This document shows, piece by piece, positions 55,433 to 64,000 of a DNA stretch of 64,000 nucleotides (its first letter is position 1; every line of letters begins with the position of its first letter). The DNA comes from Pandoraea oxalativorans (GTDB taxonomy: Bacteria; Pseudomonadota; Gammaproteobacteria; Burkholderiales; Burkholderiaceae), in contig NZ_CP011518.2 of assembly GCF_000972785.3 (NCBI RefSeq), forward strand, positions 372,001 to 436,000, read 5' to 3'. A program made the translations under genes and the position numbers. Under the pieces are notes generated by a model, which saw nothing but the letters and a program-made list of their open reading frames with translations, did not search any database and was not told the DNA's origin.

Positions 55433-55500
55433 TTAAGTGGCGGGAGCTACTTTCCCAATACTTCATATCGCTCACAAGACGGTATGAATCGAGCGCTTAC

Positions 55501-55755
55501 ACAAAGGCGCACGTCAGCACCGGCATGCCGATCCGCTGAAAAAACGGCCATGGACGCCCACGAAGCAGACCACCATCGGCTTTGAGGAGCATGGCAGTCG
55601 CGGTGCCGGCGCGCAGCCCAAGCACGCAGTCACGCAGCTCCCGACCGGCATGACAAGGCGGGAGCGTGCCTGAAGGGCGTCAATGCCACGGCGAACCGGT
55701 ACCGCCCTCGAATTCAAGGGATGCCTGCGCCGCAGACGAAGCGTGTCGAAAACGT
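55501..55755. other. Region between IS66-A and ureC
   Basis: About 255 bp with no supportable gene; it lies downstream of ureC. ureE would be expected here in the usual order but is not present. Confidence 0.5.
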
Positions 55756-57459
55756 CTAGAACAGGAAATATCGCTGCGCCATGGGCAACGACTCCGCGGG
55801 CTCGCACGTAATGAGCTTGCCGTCGACGCGAACCTGATAGGTCTGCGGGTCCACTTCAATTTTCGGTGTCAGCCCATTGTGGATCATGTCCTTCTTTCGC
55901 AGCGATCGAATGCCCTTCGCGGCAACCAACGTCTTGGTGAGCTTGAGCTTCTCGCCAATGCCATCGTCAAGCGCGGCCCGCGAGACGAAGGTCACGCCTG
56001 TGGCGCTAAGCGCGCGTCCCATCACGCCATACATGGGACGGTAATGCACGGGCTGCGGCGTGGATATGGAGGCATTGGGATCGCCCATGGGGGCCATCGC
56101 AATCATGCCGCCAATCATCACCAGCTTGGGTTTGACGCCGAAGAAGGCCGGCTTCCACAGGACCAGATCCGCGCGCTTGCCAACCTCAATCGAGCCGATT
56201 TCATGCGCGAGTCCATGCGTGAGCGCGGGATTGATGGTGCATTTGGCCAAGTAGCGCTTGACGCGAAAGTTGTCGTTTCGTTCGCTGTCCTCGGGTAGCG
56301 GGCCTCGCTGCACTTTCATTTTGTGCGCGGTCTGCCAACAACGTAACGTCGTCTCTCCGATACGACCCATGGCCTGCGAATCCGAAGACATCATGGAAAA
56401 AATGCCCATATCGTGAAGCACGTCCTCGGCGGCGATGGTGTCGCGTCGAATCCTCGATTCAGCAAAGGCGACATCCTCCGGAATCCGCGGGCTGAGGTGG
56501 TGACACACCATGAGCATATCGAGATGCTCGTCCACCGTATTGACGGTGTAGGGGCGCGTCGGGTTGGTCGATGACGGCAGGATGTTCTCCTCGCCGGCAG
56601 CCGTGATGATGTCCGGCGCGTGCCCGCCGCCCGCGCCTTCCGTATGAAAGCTGTGAATCGTACGGCCCTTCATGGCCGTGAAGGTGTCCCCGACAAACCC
56701 GCTTTCATTAAGCGTGTCGGTATGGATCGCGACCTGGATGTCTTCCTGCTCGGCCACCGCCAGGCAATTATCGATCGCCGCCGGGGTCGTGCCCCAGTCC
56801 TCATGAAGCTTCAAGCCGATCACACCGGCACGAATTTGCTCGCGCAAGGGCTCCGGCCGGCTCGCGTTGCCCTTGCCCAGCAAGCCGATGTTGACCGGCA
56901 TCACATCGGCCACTTCCAGCATCCGGTGGATGGCCCAGGGCCCGGCTGTCACGGTCGTCGCAAGGGTGCCCACCGTGGGCCCCGTGCCCCCTCCCACCAG
57001 CGTCGTGGTGCCCGTCGCCAGCGCTTCATCCGCTTGTTGGGGCGCGATGAAATGGATGTGCGTGTCAATGGTGCCCGGCGTGAGAATCGCGCCTTCCCCG
57101 GCAATAACGTCCGTCCCCGGCCCGATGACAATCGTCACGCCTGGCTGAATATCCGGGTTGCCGGCTTTGCCGATGCCGATGATGCGCCCGTCCTTGATGC
57201 CCACGTCGGCCTTGATAATGCCCCAGTAGTCCAAAACAATCGCGTTGGTAATGACAACGTCGGCGACATCCTTGGCCATTCGTTGGCTTTGCCCCATCCC
57301 GTCCCGGATGACCTTGCCACCGCCGAAGGTCACCTCTTCGCCATAAATGGTGTGGTCGTTTTCGATCTTGATAATCAGTTCGGTATCGGCCAGCCGCACT
57401 CGATCGCCGGTGGTCGGGCCATAAAGACTTGCGTAATTCTCGCGCGTGATGGTTGCCAT
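55756..57459 (-). CDS. ureC: Urease subunit alpha
   Basis: The 567-residue protein has the full length of bacterial UreC. Nickel-site residues are in [20 protein letters not shown] (His134, His136) and [20 protein letters not shown] (Lys217, to be carbamylated), followed by [40 protein letters not shown] and the mobile-flap [20 protein letters not shown]. The C-terminus is normal ([13 protein letters not shown]). It hydrolyses urea to ammonia and carbamate in the cytosol. It is the last gene of ureD-A-B-C, 8 bp after ureB. No inactivating change is seen. Confidence 0.98.
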   Translation of the reverse strand: MATITRENYASLYGPTTGDRVRLADTELIIKIENDHTIYGEEVTFGGGKVIRDGMGQSQRMAKDVADVVITNAIVLDYWGIIKADVGIKDGRIIGIGKAGNPDIQPGVTIVIGPGTDVIAGEGAILTPGTIDTHIHFIAPQQADEALATGTTTLVGGGTGPTVGTLATTVTAGPWAIHRMLEVADVMPVNIGLLGKGNASRPEPLREQIRAGVIGLKLHEDWGTTPAAIDNCLAVAEQEDIQVAIHTDTLNESGFVGDTFTAMKGRTIHSFHTEGAGGGHAPDIITAAGEENILPSSTNPTRPYTVNTVDEHLDMLMVCHHLSPRIPEDVAFAESRIRRDTIAAEDVLHDMGIFSMMSSDSQAMGRIGETTLRCWQTAHKMKVQRGPLPEDSERNDNFRVKRYLAKCTINPALTHGLAHEIGSIEVGKRADLVLWKPAFFGVKPKLVMIGGMIAMAPMGDPNASISTPQPVHYRPMYGVMGRALSATGVTFVSRAALDDGIGEKLKLTKTLVAAKGIRSLRKKDMIHNGLTPKIEVDPQTYQVRVDGKLITCEPAESLPMAQRYFLF

Positions 57460-57467
57460 GTGACCCT

Positions 57468-57773
57468 CTACACTTTGCCCATGATCCTGGCGTTAAAGCC
57501 ATAGACTTCGCGTGCGCCGTCCAGCGCGACAAGCTCCACATTGCGATCCTGGCCCGGCTCGAAGCGCACGGCGGTACCCGCCGGGATGTTCAGCCGAAAT
57601 CCTCTTGCACGCTCGCGATCAAACACGAGCGCCGAATTGACCTCGTAGAAGTGAAAGTGCGAGCCGACCTGAATGGGTCGATCGCCCGAATTCTCGACCT
57701 GCAGGGTGACGGTTTGTCGCCCCGCATTGAGCTCAATCGTGCCCTCTTCGAGCAAGTATTCCCCTGGGATCAC
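57468..57773 (-). CDS. ureB: Urease subunit beta
   Basis: The 101-residue protein [60 protein letters not shown] has the length and motifs of UreB. It forms the (UreABC)3 core with its neighbours. The start is 17 bp after the ureA stop. Confidence 0.97.
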   Translation of the reverse strand: MIPGEYLLEEGTIELNAGRQTVTLQVENSGDRPIQVGSHFHFYEVNSALVFDRERARGFRLNIPAGTAVRFEPGQDRNVELVALDGAREVYGFNARIMGKV

Positions 57774-57790
57774 GACGACCTCCGTGCGGC

Positions 57791-58093
57791 TTACGGAATA
57801 GGATTGTGGACGGTGACGAGCTTGGTGCCATCCGCAAAGGTGGCTTCGACCTGGATGTCATGAATCATTTCGGCAACGCCGTCCATGACATCTTCCCGGG
57901 TGAGCAGCGTCGCGCCGTAGCACATCAGCTCGGCAACCGTTCGACCCTCGCGCGCGCCCTCCACGACCGCAGATGAAATAAAGGCGATGGCTTCCGGGTA
58001 GTTAAGCTTTAAACCGCGAGCGCGGCGCCGCTCCGCAAGCAAGGCGGCGGTAAAGAGAAGCAACTTGTCTTTTTCACGCGGCAACAGGTCCAT
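57791..58093 (-). CDS. ureA: Urease subunit gamma
   Basis: The 100-residue protein [40 protein letters not shown] and [20 protein letters not shown] is a complete UreA. It follows ureD by 21 bp on the same strand. Confidence 0.97.
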   Translation of the reverse strand: MDLLPREKDKLLLFTAALLAERRRARGLKLNYPEAIAFISSAVVEGAREGRTVAELMCYGATLLTREDVMDGVAEMIHDIQVEATFADGTKLVTVHNPIP

Positions 58094-58114
58094 GAGTCCG
58101 CTCTCGTTAAAAAA

Positions 58115-58960
58115 TCAGGTTGACCAAATACGCGGCGCCACGCCGCGCTTTCCCATCGCGCACTCGCGTAAGACTTCCCATGCACGACGAAACAGTGATT
58201 TGCCCTCGGACATTCGCGCCCCAAGATAACGGCACACGATGATGCGCTCGAGCTGGCTCACGCTGAAGACGGCGCACGCCCCCTCGCCCAGCGCGCCGCG
58301 CACGCGCTCGGCGGCATTTTCAATGGCGGGGCCCGCATACACCATCGTGCCCATGATGGGACGCTCGGCGAGGACAAAAGGTTGCGCCGTGAGCATTCGT
58401 GTGCCCGACAGGTTAAGACGTTCGAACCAAATCGGTACATCTTCGCGAACAATTTCCACGCTCTGGCGAAAATTGCCTGTATGAAAGCGCTCGCCCGCAG
58501 CGGGGCGGCCCAGACTAACGAGATCCCAGCCAATATAAATTGAATCGGCCGCCAGCGAAACTTTTGTTTTCATGGAGGCATGCGCGCCGCTAAAAACTAT
58601 CGTCTCCTGCGGTAAATACTCACAGATCGCGCCGGCCCCCACGTCGATGTGCACGTGCTGCTCACTCAAGTTTTCGTCGCTGCGATAAAACTTGGCGGCG
58701 CCGGGGGTCGTGAGCAGCGTCCGAGCCGTTGAAGCCAAATGACAATGGATGGACAACCGATCACCGCCCGCAATGCCCCCGGGCGGGTGTAGCAGATAGA
58801 CATGCGCCGCCCCGTCGGCTTCCGGATAGAACGGCTGCTGAATGGCCAGCGGGCCCGTATGCCGGCGCCGTATGAGTCGTGTCTTGCTTCGATCATTCTC
58901 AAACCACAAGTCCAGCTTTGCGCACCAACGGTTCGCCACCACGCATGCCCCCTTCGCCAA
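58115..58960 (-). CDS. ureD: Urease accessory protein UreD
   Basis: The 281-residue protein has the UreD/UreH layout: LIRRRHTGPLAIQQPFYPEA, HVYLLHPPGGIAGGDRLSIH, TTPGAAKFYRSDENLSEQHV and GAICEYLPQETIVFSGAHAS. UreD joins UreF and UreG on apo-urease and is part of the tunnel that delivers nickel. It is first in the minus-strand group, and the ATG at 58960 gives the typical length. The 190-bp divergent gap to ureE probably holds promoters for both groups. Confidence 0.95.
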   Translation of the reverse strand: MAKGACVVANRWCAKLDLWFENDRSKTRLIRRRHTGPLAIQQPFYPEADGAAHVYLLHPPGGIAGGDRLSIHCHLASTARTLLTTPGAAKFYRSDENLSEQHVHIDVGAGAICEYLPQETIVFSGAHASMKTKVSLAADSIYIGWDLVSLGRPAAGERFHTGNFRQSVEIVREDVPIWFERLNLSGTRMLTAQPFVLAERPIMGTMVYAGPAIENAAERVRGALGEGACAVFSVSQLERIIVCRYLGARMSEGKSLFRRAWEVLRECAMGKRGVAPRIWST

Positions 58961-59150
58961 AGGACCGACAGCTCGCCCGGGTTTTGGTATAACCTACAGG
59001 CGCCGCATCCATCCAAAAGAGATTAAGTCGCTTGGCGCCAGCATACAGGGAATGTGGCACTTCTAACGAAACTTCCGCCTCGAAACCCTGCAGGTCGAGT
59101 GCCTGCGTCGCCGTACGATGTCGAACCCACTTACGAAATCGGAGTGATGC

Positions 59151-59723
59151 ATGCTGAGGGTGATTGCTGTCAAGCGTAATCGCAGTGCGGGCGATCAAGG
59201 AGGCGCCGCATCGCGCGGCACCTTATTCATGGCACATGATGAGCGCCACCTGCGCCGACGTGTCCTGAGGCTCGCCGATGGCACTAAAATCCTCTTCGAT
59301 CAACCCGCGTCGATCGTGCTCGCCTGCGGTGACCAATTGCTGCTCGACGACGATACGTGCGTCGCTATCCGGGCGCTCGACGAGGCGCTCTACAGCGTCA
59401 CCCCGCGAGATACGCTGCATCTTGTCGAGCTGGCCTGGCACATCGGCAATCGTCACTTGGCCGCGGCGATCCAAGCTGAGCGAATTCTGATACTCCGCGA
59501 CCACGTCATCAAGGCCATGCTCGAAGGGCTGGGCGCGACGGTCGCCGATATCATGGCGCCCTTCCATCCGGTTCAAGGGGCCTACAGCGAGCGTGGCGGC
59601 GGCGAGAGCGGGGACGGCCACGGGCATACCCGTCGCCACGCGCATTCGCACGCGCATGGCCACAGCCCCGATGACGCGAGCACCGCGCACGGGCACGACG
59701 CTCACGGGCACGATCATGCCTAA
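59151..59723 (+). CDS. ureE: Urease accessory protein UreE, histidine-rich nickel chaperone
   Basis: The 190-residue protein starts MLRVIAVKRNRSAGDQGGAA. The peptide-binding domain has HLRRRVLRLADGTKILFDQP, and the metal-binding domain has HLVELAWHIGNRHLAAAIQA with its conserved IGNRH and a later IMAPFHPVQGAYS. The C-terminal ~40 residues contain many His (GHGHTRRHAHSHAHGH, then HGHDAHGHDHA), a nickel store as in Klebsiella UreE. It passes nickel to UreG, encoded 46 bp downstream. It is transcribed divergently from ureDABC, whereas in related bacteria it follows ureC on the same strand. Confidence 0.96.
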   Translation: MLRVIAVKRNRSAGDQGGAASRGTLFMAHDERHLRRRVLRLADGTKILFDQPASIVLACGDQLLLDDDTCVAIRALDEALYSVTPRDTLHLVELAWHIGNRHLAAAIQAERILILRDHVIKAMLEGLGATVADIMAPFHPVQGAYSERGGGESGDGHGHTRRHAHSHAHGHSPDDASTAHGHDAHGHDHA

Positions 59724-59769
59724 GCGTCTCGGCCTGCAAATTTCACCCTGAAAAGCGAGGAGAATTGCC

Positions 59770-60387
59770 GTGTCTCAGAACGGGCCATTACGCGTGGGCA
59801 TTGGCGGCCCGGTGGGGTCGGGCAAGACCACGTTGACAGAGAAGCTTTGCCGCGCCTTGCGCGATCGCTACTCCGTGGCGGTGATCACCAACGATATTTA
59901 TACGAAAGAAGACGCGATGATTCTCGCGCGTCGGCAGGCACTTTCCGAAGACCGGATCATGGCGGTTGAAACCGGCGGCTGTCCGCATACCGCGATTCGC
60001 GAGGACGCCTCCATCAATCTCCAGGCCATCGCGGAGATGCGCCGGAAATTCCCGGATCTCGACATCGTCTTTGTCGAATCGGGGGGCGACAACCTCGCGG
60101 CGACATTCTCGCCCGCCCTGGCCGACCTCACCCTCTACGTAATCGCCGTTTGCCAAGGCGAAGAGATTCCACGAAAAGGGGGGCCCGGCATTACCAAGTC
60201 GGATTTCCTCGTGATTAACAAGCGTGACCTCGCCCCCTACGTCGATGTGAACCTGGACGTCATGGAAAAAGACGCGGCGAGAATGCGAGGCGACCGACCG
60301 TTTGGCTTTACCGATTTGCCCCGGGGAAAGGGGCTGGATGTGATCGTCAACTTTATTGTGGAAAATGGCGGACTCGATGCTCGATGA
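59770..60387 (+). CDS. ureG: Urease accessory GTPase UreG
   Basis: The 205-residue SIMIBI-class GTPase has a P-loop [17 protein letters not shown], metal-binding [20 protein letters not shown] (the Cys-Pro-His motif), [20 protein letters not shown] and the base-specificity motif [15 protein letters not shown] start at 59770 is supported by GCGAGGAGAA just upstream. UreG loads nickel into urease by GTP hydrolysis together with UreD and UreF. In the usual gene order ureF sits between ureE and ureG; here that gap is 46 bp and ureF is missing. The 3' end overlaps the next gene. Confidence 0.97.
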   Translation: MSQNGPLRVGIGGPVGSGKTTLTEKLCRALRDRYSVAVITNDIYTKEDAMILARRQALSEDRIMAVETGGCPHTAIREDASINLQAIAEMRRKFPDLDIVFVESGGDNLAATFSPALADLTLYVIAVCQGEEIPRKGGPGITKSDFLVINKRDLAPYVDVNLDVMEKDAARMRGDRPFGFTDLPRGKGLDVIVNFIVENGGLDAR

Positions 60388-61348
60388 CCTCTTGCCGGAT
60401 ACCACCCTGTCGGTCGCCGAGGCCTTTGGCTTTGAGACCGAGATGGTCGTGCCGGCCTATTCGGAGGCCAACGCCGGCGTGCCCGACATTGATCCGGACT
60501 ATCTCTTTGACCGGCAGACCACCCTGGCGATTCTGGCCGGTTTTGTCTACGACCGCCGGGTGTTGGTGTCCGGCTCTCACGGGACCGGCAAGTCAACGCA
60601 CATCGAGCAGATCGCCGCGCGGCTCAAATGGCCGTGCACACGCGTCAATCTCGACAGTCAAGTGAGTCGCGCCGATCTTATCGGCAAGGACGCCATCGTG
60701 ATTCAGGACGGCTTGCAGGTCACAGAATTTCGCGACGGCATCCTTCCCTGGGCGTATCAACGCAACGTCGCTCTGGTCTTTGATGAGTACGACGCCGCGC
60801 GGCCCGACGTGATGTTCGTCATTCAACGTGTGCTGGAGGCTTGCGGACGTCTCACGCTGCTCGACCAGCGACGTATCCTGGCGCCGCATCCGGCGTTTCG
60901 CCTATTCGGCACCGCCAACACGATCGGTCTCGGTGACACCGCAGGCATCTATCACGGGACCCAACAGATCAATCACGCGCAGATGGACCGATGGTCTATC
61001 GTCACCACCTTGGATTACCTGCCCCATGAGCGTGAGGTGGATATCGTGCGCGCCAAGGCAAAGCACTATCACGACCCGGTGGACGCCCCCACCGTTGGAC
61101 GCATGGTACGCGTGGCAGACCTGACGCGCGCCGCCTTCAAGAACGGCGACATCTCCACGGTCATGAGTCCGCGCACCGTGATCATGTGGGCGGAGAATGC
61201 CGGCATATTCGGCGACGTCGGGTTTGCGTTCCGCGTCACGTTTCTGAACAAATGCGACGAGCCGGAGCGCGGCGTGGTGGCGGAGTTTTTTCAGCGCGTC
61301 TTCGGTGAAGAGTTGCCGGAATCCGCCGTCCATGCGGTGCTGAGCTAG
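60365..61348 (+). CDS. cobS: Cobaltochelatase subunit CobS-like AAA+ ATPase
   Basis: The product (327 residues from the ATG at 60365) matches CobS along its length: [40 protein letters not shown], Walker [41 protein letters not shown], Walker B region [20 protein letters not shown], sensor [20 protein letters not shown] and [20 protein letters not shown]. With CobT (and CobN) it inserts cobalt into hydrogenobyrinic acid diamide. The start overlaps ureG by 23 bp, suggesting translational coupling. An upstream TTG at 60356 is also possible. CobN is not in the window. Confidence 0.92.
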   Translation: MADSMLDDLLPDTTLSVAEAFGFETEMVVPAYSEANAGVPDIDPDYLFDRQTTLAILAGFVYDRRVLVSGSHGTGKSTHIEQIAARLKWPCTRVNLDSQVSRADLIGKDAIVIQDGLQVTEFRDGILPWAYQRNVALVFDEYDAARPDVMFVIQRVLEACGRLTLLDQRRILAPHPAFRLFGTANTIGLGDTAGIYHGTQQINHAQMDRWSIVTTLDYLPHEREVDIVRAKAKHYHDPVDAPTVGRMVRVADLTRAAFKNGDISTVMSPRTVIMWAENAGIFGDVGFAFRVTFLNKCDEPERGVVAEFFQRVFGEELPESAVHAVLS

Positions 61349-61357
61349 GCGGGCACC

Positions 61358-63214
61358 ATGGCCGGCGAAGCGCCGATCGATCGGCTCAAGCGCGTCACTG
61401 CCGCGTGCACACGGGCCATCGCGGGCGACAGCGCGCTTGACGTCGTGTTCTCAAACCTCCCCTCCGAGTTGACCGACACGCGCGCGCGCCTGCCGGCATG
61501 CCCCCCGAGCGCTCCCGTCGCCTGCATCGGTGTCGTGCGCGGCGCCGGCGACGCGGCCGCCCTGCAACACGCCTGGCATGACCCGCGCCTTCATCAAAAA
61601 AAGTCCCCCCCGGGACCGCGGGCCCGCGCCATCTTCGACGCCGTGGAGCGGGCACGTTTCGAGGCCATCGGCGCGCGCAGTATGCGCGGGGTGGGCGAGA
61701 ACCTCACCGCCCGGCTGGCGCATCGGCTCGATCGAGCACACCCGGGGGGCGTGCGAGATATTCATGATGCGCCGCTCGACGAGGCTGTGGCACTGTTGGT
61801 GCGCGGCAGGCTCACCGGACTTGCGCCCCCGAAAAGTGGCGAGCGCATCGTCGAACTGTGGCGCGACCGGGTGGAGGCACGCGGCGGGCGCCACCTCGAT
61901 TGCCTGCCGCCGCACATTCACGACCAAGAGGCCTTCGCCGACGGGGTCCTGCAGTTTTTGGCGGCCATCGGGGATGACCCGCGTTCGCGCGACACACCGC
62001 AGTCAACCGACGCTTGCGCGGACGACGACAGCGACGACGACCACGACGTCGCACGACCTGAGGACGATGTGACACGGACGGAGCCGGGCGAAACCCCCGG
62101 GCATGAGCGCGATAAAAACAACGGCGCGCGGCCGACCTGCCGTGCGAGTCCGCCTACGCGCAACGATCTCAGCCTCGCCGCCCCCCCTGCGACAAACGTC
62201 GCCGGCGTTCGCGCCGGTGCCGCGAGAAGGGAGACCGACTACCGGATTTTCAGCACGCAGTACGACACCGTCCTGCGCGCCGAGGATTTTTGTGCCCCCG
62301 ACGAACTCGAGCGGCTGCGTGCCGTTCTCGACAAGCGCCTGGGCGCGACACAGCGCGTCGCGGGCCGGCTCGCGCATCGCTTGCAGCGCCAGCTGATGGC
62401 CTTACAAAATAATGGTTGGGACGTTGCGCAGGATGAGGGCGTGCTCGATACCGCCCGCCTTTCCGAGCTCATCGTCAATCCCCTGCGGTCACCGCCCTTT
62501 AAGCAAGCGCGCATCAGCCGCTTTCGCGATACGGTCGTGACGCTGCTCATCGATAATTCGGGCTCCATGCATGGCAGGCCCATCGCCATTGCCGCCATCT
62601 GCGCCGATGTCCTGTCACGCACACTTGAGCGATGTGGCGTGCGCGTCGAGATCCTTGGCTTTACCTCGCGCGATTGGGGCGGCGGGCAAGCGCGTCAAGC
62701 ATGGTTAAAGGCCGGCAGTCCCGCGCAGCCGGGCCGACTGAACGACGTGTGCCACATCATTTACAAGTCCGCCGAGCAGCCGTGGCGCAAAGCCAGACGC
62801 AATCTCGGCGTCATGATGTCCGAGACGTTACTGAAGGAAAACATCGATGGCGAAGCGCTCTTATGGGCGCACCAACGCCTGATGCTCAGGCCCGAACAGC
62901 GCAAGATTCTCATGATGGTGTCCGATGGTGCGCCCGCCGATGATTCCACACAAAGCGTAAATTCCGACGGCTATCTGGAACGCCATTTGCAAGACGTCAT
63001 TGGCGCTATCCAGGCGCACTCGCCGGTTGAACTGCTGGCCATCGGTATCGGCCACGACGTGACACGTCACTACCGTCGCGCGGTCTGCCTCTCGGACGCC
63101 GACGATTTGGCGCACGCCATGACGGATCAACTGGCCAAGCTGTTTAGCGCGGACGAGCGCACCCGACGGCCCGCCTCTGCGCTCATGTGTGGGCCCGCGA
63201 AGGCTAACCCCTGA
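61358..63214 (+). CDS. cobT: Cobaltochelatase subunit CobT-like protein with VWA domain
   Basis: The 618-residue protein has the usual CobT plan: an N-terminal region ([20 protein letters not shown]), a middle acidic linker (residues ~220-250, [16 protein letters not shown]), [20 protein letters not shown], and a C-terminal VWA domain with the MIDAS motif [50 protein letters not shown] and [20 protein letters not shown]. It pairs with CobS as a chaperone-like ring that drives metal insertion. It starts 9 bp after cobS. Sitting behind ureG it looks co-transcribed with the urease accessory genes. Confidence 0.93.
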   Translation: MAGEAPIDRLKRVTAACTRAIAGDSALDVVFSNLPSELTDTRARLPACPPSAPVACIGVVRGAGDAAALQHAWHDPRLHQKKSPPGPRARAIFDAVERARFEAIGARSMRGVGENLTARLAHRLDRAHPGGVRDIHDAPLDEAVALLVRGRLTGLAPPKSGERIVELWRDRVEARGGRHLDCLPPHIHDQEAFADGVLQFLAAIGDDPRSRDTPQSTDACADDDSDDDHDVARPEDDVTRTEPGETPGHERDKNNGARPTCRASPPTRNDLSLAAPPATNVAGVRAGAARRETDYRIFSTQYDTVLRAEDFCAPDELERLRAVLDKRLGATQRVAGRLAHRLQRQLMALQNNGWDVAQDEGVLDTARLSELIVNPLRSPPFKQARISRFRDTVVTLLIDNSGSMHGRPIAIAAICADVLSRTLERCGVRVEILGFTSRDWGGGQARQAWLKAGSPAQPGRLNDVCHIIYKSAEQPWRKARRNLGVMMSETLLKENIDGEALLWAHQRLMLRPEQRKILMMVSDGAPADDSTQSVNSDGYLERHLQDVIGAIQAHSPVELLAIGIGHDVTRHYRRAVCLSDADDLAHAMTDQLAKLFSADERTRRPASALMCGPAKANP

Positions 63215-63224
63215 ACAGGTTTTC

Positions 63225-63560
63225 AGTGCGTGCGTCCAGAGGCGGCTGCGTTGGCCGTCCTTCGGGAGAACTATTCGGACTTTGGGCCGACGCCGGCGTG
63301 TGAGAAGCGGCGCGAGATGCACGCTCTGCCGCTCACCCAAGGGACGGTCCGTCAGTTGATGATCGCCGGTGGACTCCGGCCGCCACGAGCGCAGCGCCCG
63401 CCGAAGTTTTATCAACCCCGCAAGCGCCGCGCGGGCGTGGGCGAGCCCGTCCGGATCGATGGCCGTGACCCTCGGCGGTGTGAGGATCGAGCGCCGGCGG
63501 GTGCGGCATGGGTCGGCGTCGACCACGCGACCCGTCGGAACATGGCGCCGCGCCCGGGGC
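63225..63560 (+). pseudogene. ISNCY-family transposase remnant
   Basis: Plus-strand text VLRENYSDFGPTPACEKRRE, LTQGTVRQLMIAGGLRPPRA, QRPPKFYQPRKRRAGVGEPV, RIDGRDPRRCEDRAPAG resembles the start and first catalytic block (QIDGSDHxWFEDRAPA) of ISNCY transposases, with eroded residues. The first catalytic Asp is kept (RIDGRD). The frame is then lost. Confidence 0.75.
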
Positions 63561-63691
63561 CGTCCGAATCGACCACTCGTTCCTTGAGTCGCACGCGCAG
63601 GATGTGCGCAGCATCGTTATTTCGTTCTCGGACACCTCGCCTGGCCGCGGGGGCGTGACAATGGCGACCGTCGGCGCGATGGCATACCGCG

Positions 63692-64000
63692 TCACACCGG
63701 CGACGGGTCAAGCGGTGGCGTTACCGGAACGTTAAGCTCGAAGGTTGCGTAGTACCAGGCATTGACCAAGGTGGGCTCCTCGTTATCCTCCACGCGCCAA
63801 AACGAAACGGAGGCCATCTTCGCTTCATGAAACCGGTCCTTTGCTAAGGTGCTGCGGCCGAATCGAATTTCGCCGCGCTCACCGAGCGTATTGACCGACG
63901 AGCAAAACTTGATAAAAGCTTGACCTGCAACATTCGGCCGTGCGGGGTTTCTGATGAAGATGGAGATTTGGCGCGTCTCATCGTGTCCGTTCAAAAACTG
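63692..64000 (-). CDS. Paralogue of the 628-aa candidate effector, C-terminus only (continues beyond the window)
   Basis: The minus-strand frame is open to the window edge (QFLNGHDETRQISIFIRNPA, then QAFIKFCSS, GERGEIRFGRSTLAKDRFHE, VSFWRVEDNEEPTLVNAWYY) and stops at 63692. It aligns without gaps to the last ~100 residues of the 15872-17758 product at roughly 60% identity by eye. The rest, including its promoter, is outside. Two members 46 kb apart make this a family worth defining. Confidence 0.82.
   Translation of the reverse strand, partial: QFLNGHDETRQISIFIRNPARPNVAGQAFIKFCSSVNTLGERGEIRFGRSTLAKDRFHEAKMASVSFWRVEDNEEPTLVNAWYYATFELNVPVTPPLDPSPV

Larger units (their letters stand above)
52974..55500 (-). 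mobile_element. Full-length IS66-family element type A
   Basis: The ends are GTAAGCGCTCGATCAGTACC at 52974 and the inverse of GTAAGCGCTCGATTCATACC at 55500. It encodes tnpA, tnpB and tnpC, all on the minus strand. The flanking 8-mers differ (GAGGCAAC, ACAAAGGC), so the element was probably placed or joined by recombination. It lies between the low-GC gene and the urease genes. Confidence 0.93.

Noticed and set aside
55514..56298. Plus-strand open frames opposite ureC
   Set aside because: They are antisense shadows of ureC, which has full-length similarity to urease alpha.

Overview
The window is GC-rich, roughly 60-65% by eye, and packed with insertion sequences. It holds several strain-specific protein genes that look like secreted effectors, one autotransporter, and a urease region linked to cobS and cobT. 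The betaproteobacterial-type urease genes, a TTCG-N16-TTCG (hrpII-type) promoter element, the IS load and the effector-like genes together suggest a host-associated Burkholderiaceae. The endofungal Mycetohabitans (Burkholderia rhizoxinica) group is my best guess. That is an inference from content; no marker gene is present.

Layout. (1) 1-8.5 kb: an IS66 element (type A) is split by a complete Tn3-family transposon (574-7077, 5-bp target duplication ACTTT). The transposon carries tnpR, tnpA, a 566-aa cargo gene and a relaxase remnant. A second partial IS66-A copy follows. (2) 8.5-18.8 kb: IS3, IS5, IS21 and IS6 wreckage surrounds three unrecognised genes of 444, 686 and 628 aa. The 444-aa protein has three copies of a domain that occurs once in the transposon cargo. 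The 628-aa gene has a convincing hrpII-type promoter and a paralogue cut off by the right edge of the window. A repeat of about 190 bp recurs near these genes. (3) 19-32 kb: a 1446-aa autotransporter, an isolated EAL protein, a long stretch with no recognisable gene, a pRiA4b ORF-3-like gene and a large TPR/SNAP-like helical-repeat protein. (4) 32-41 kb: stacked elements. An IS66 (type B) is interrupted by an IS3 and an IS256, each with a clean target duplication. Next to it is an IS66 (type C) that carries a pRiA4b-like passenger gene and is itself interrupted by an IS150-type IS3. (5) 41-53 kb: three genes of lower GC (505 aa or 453 aa from the preferred start, a 436-aa Fic-like protein, and 741 aa). 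The first two lie between inverted ends of IS6-family elements, like transposed cassettes. IS110, IS3 and IS66-A copies separate them. (6) 53-55.5 kb: a full-length IS66-A. (7) 55.7-63.2 kb: ureD-A-B-C on the minus strand, and ureE-ureG-cobS-cobT on the plus strand. ureF is absent from both groups. (8) 63.2-64 kb: an ISNCY remnant and the 3' end of the 628-aa paralogue.

How it fits together. Most of the window is an accessory region in which transposable elements have carried in, flanked or broken single-gene cargo modules, many of them plausible effectors. The most interesting signals are the ~115-residue domain shared by the Tn3 cargo and its triple-repeat neighbour, the repeated pattern of one effector-like gene between inverted IS6-family ends, the hrpII-controlled 628-aa family, and the rearranged urease locus that lacks ureF and runs into cobST.
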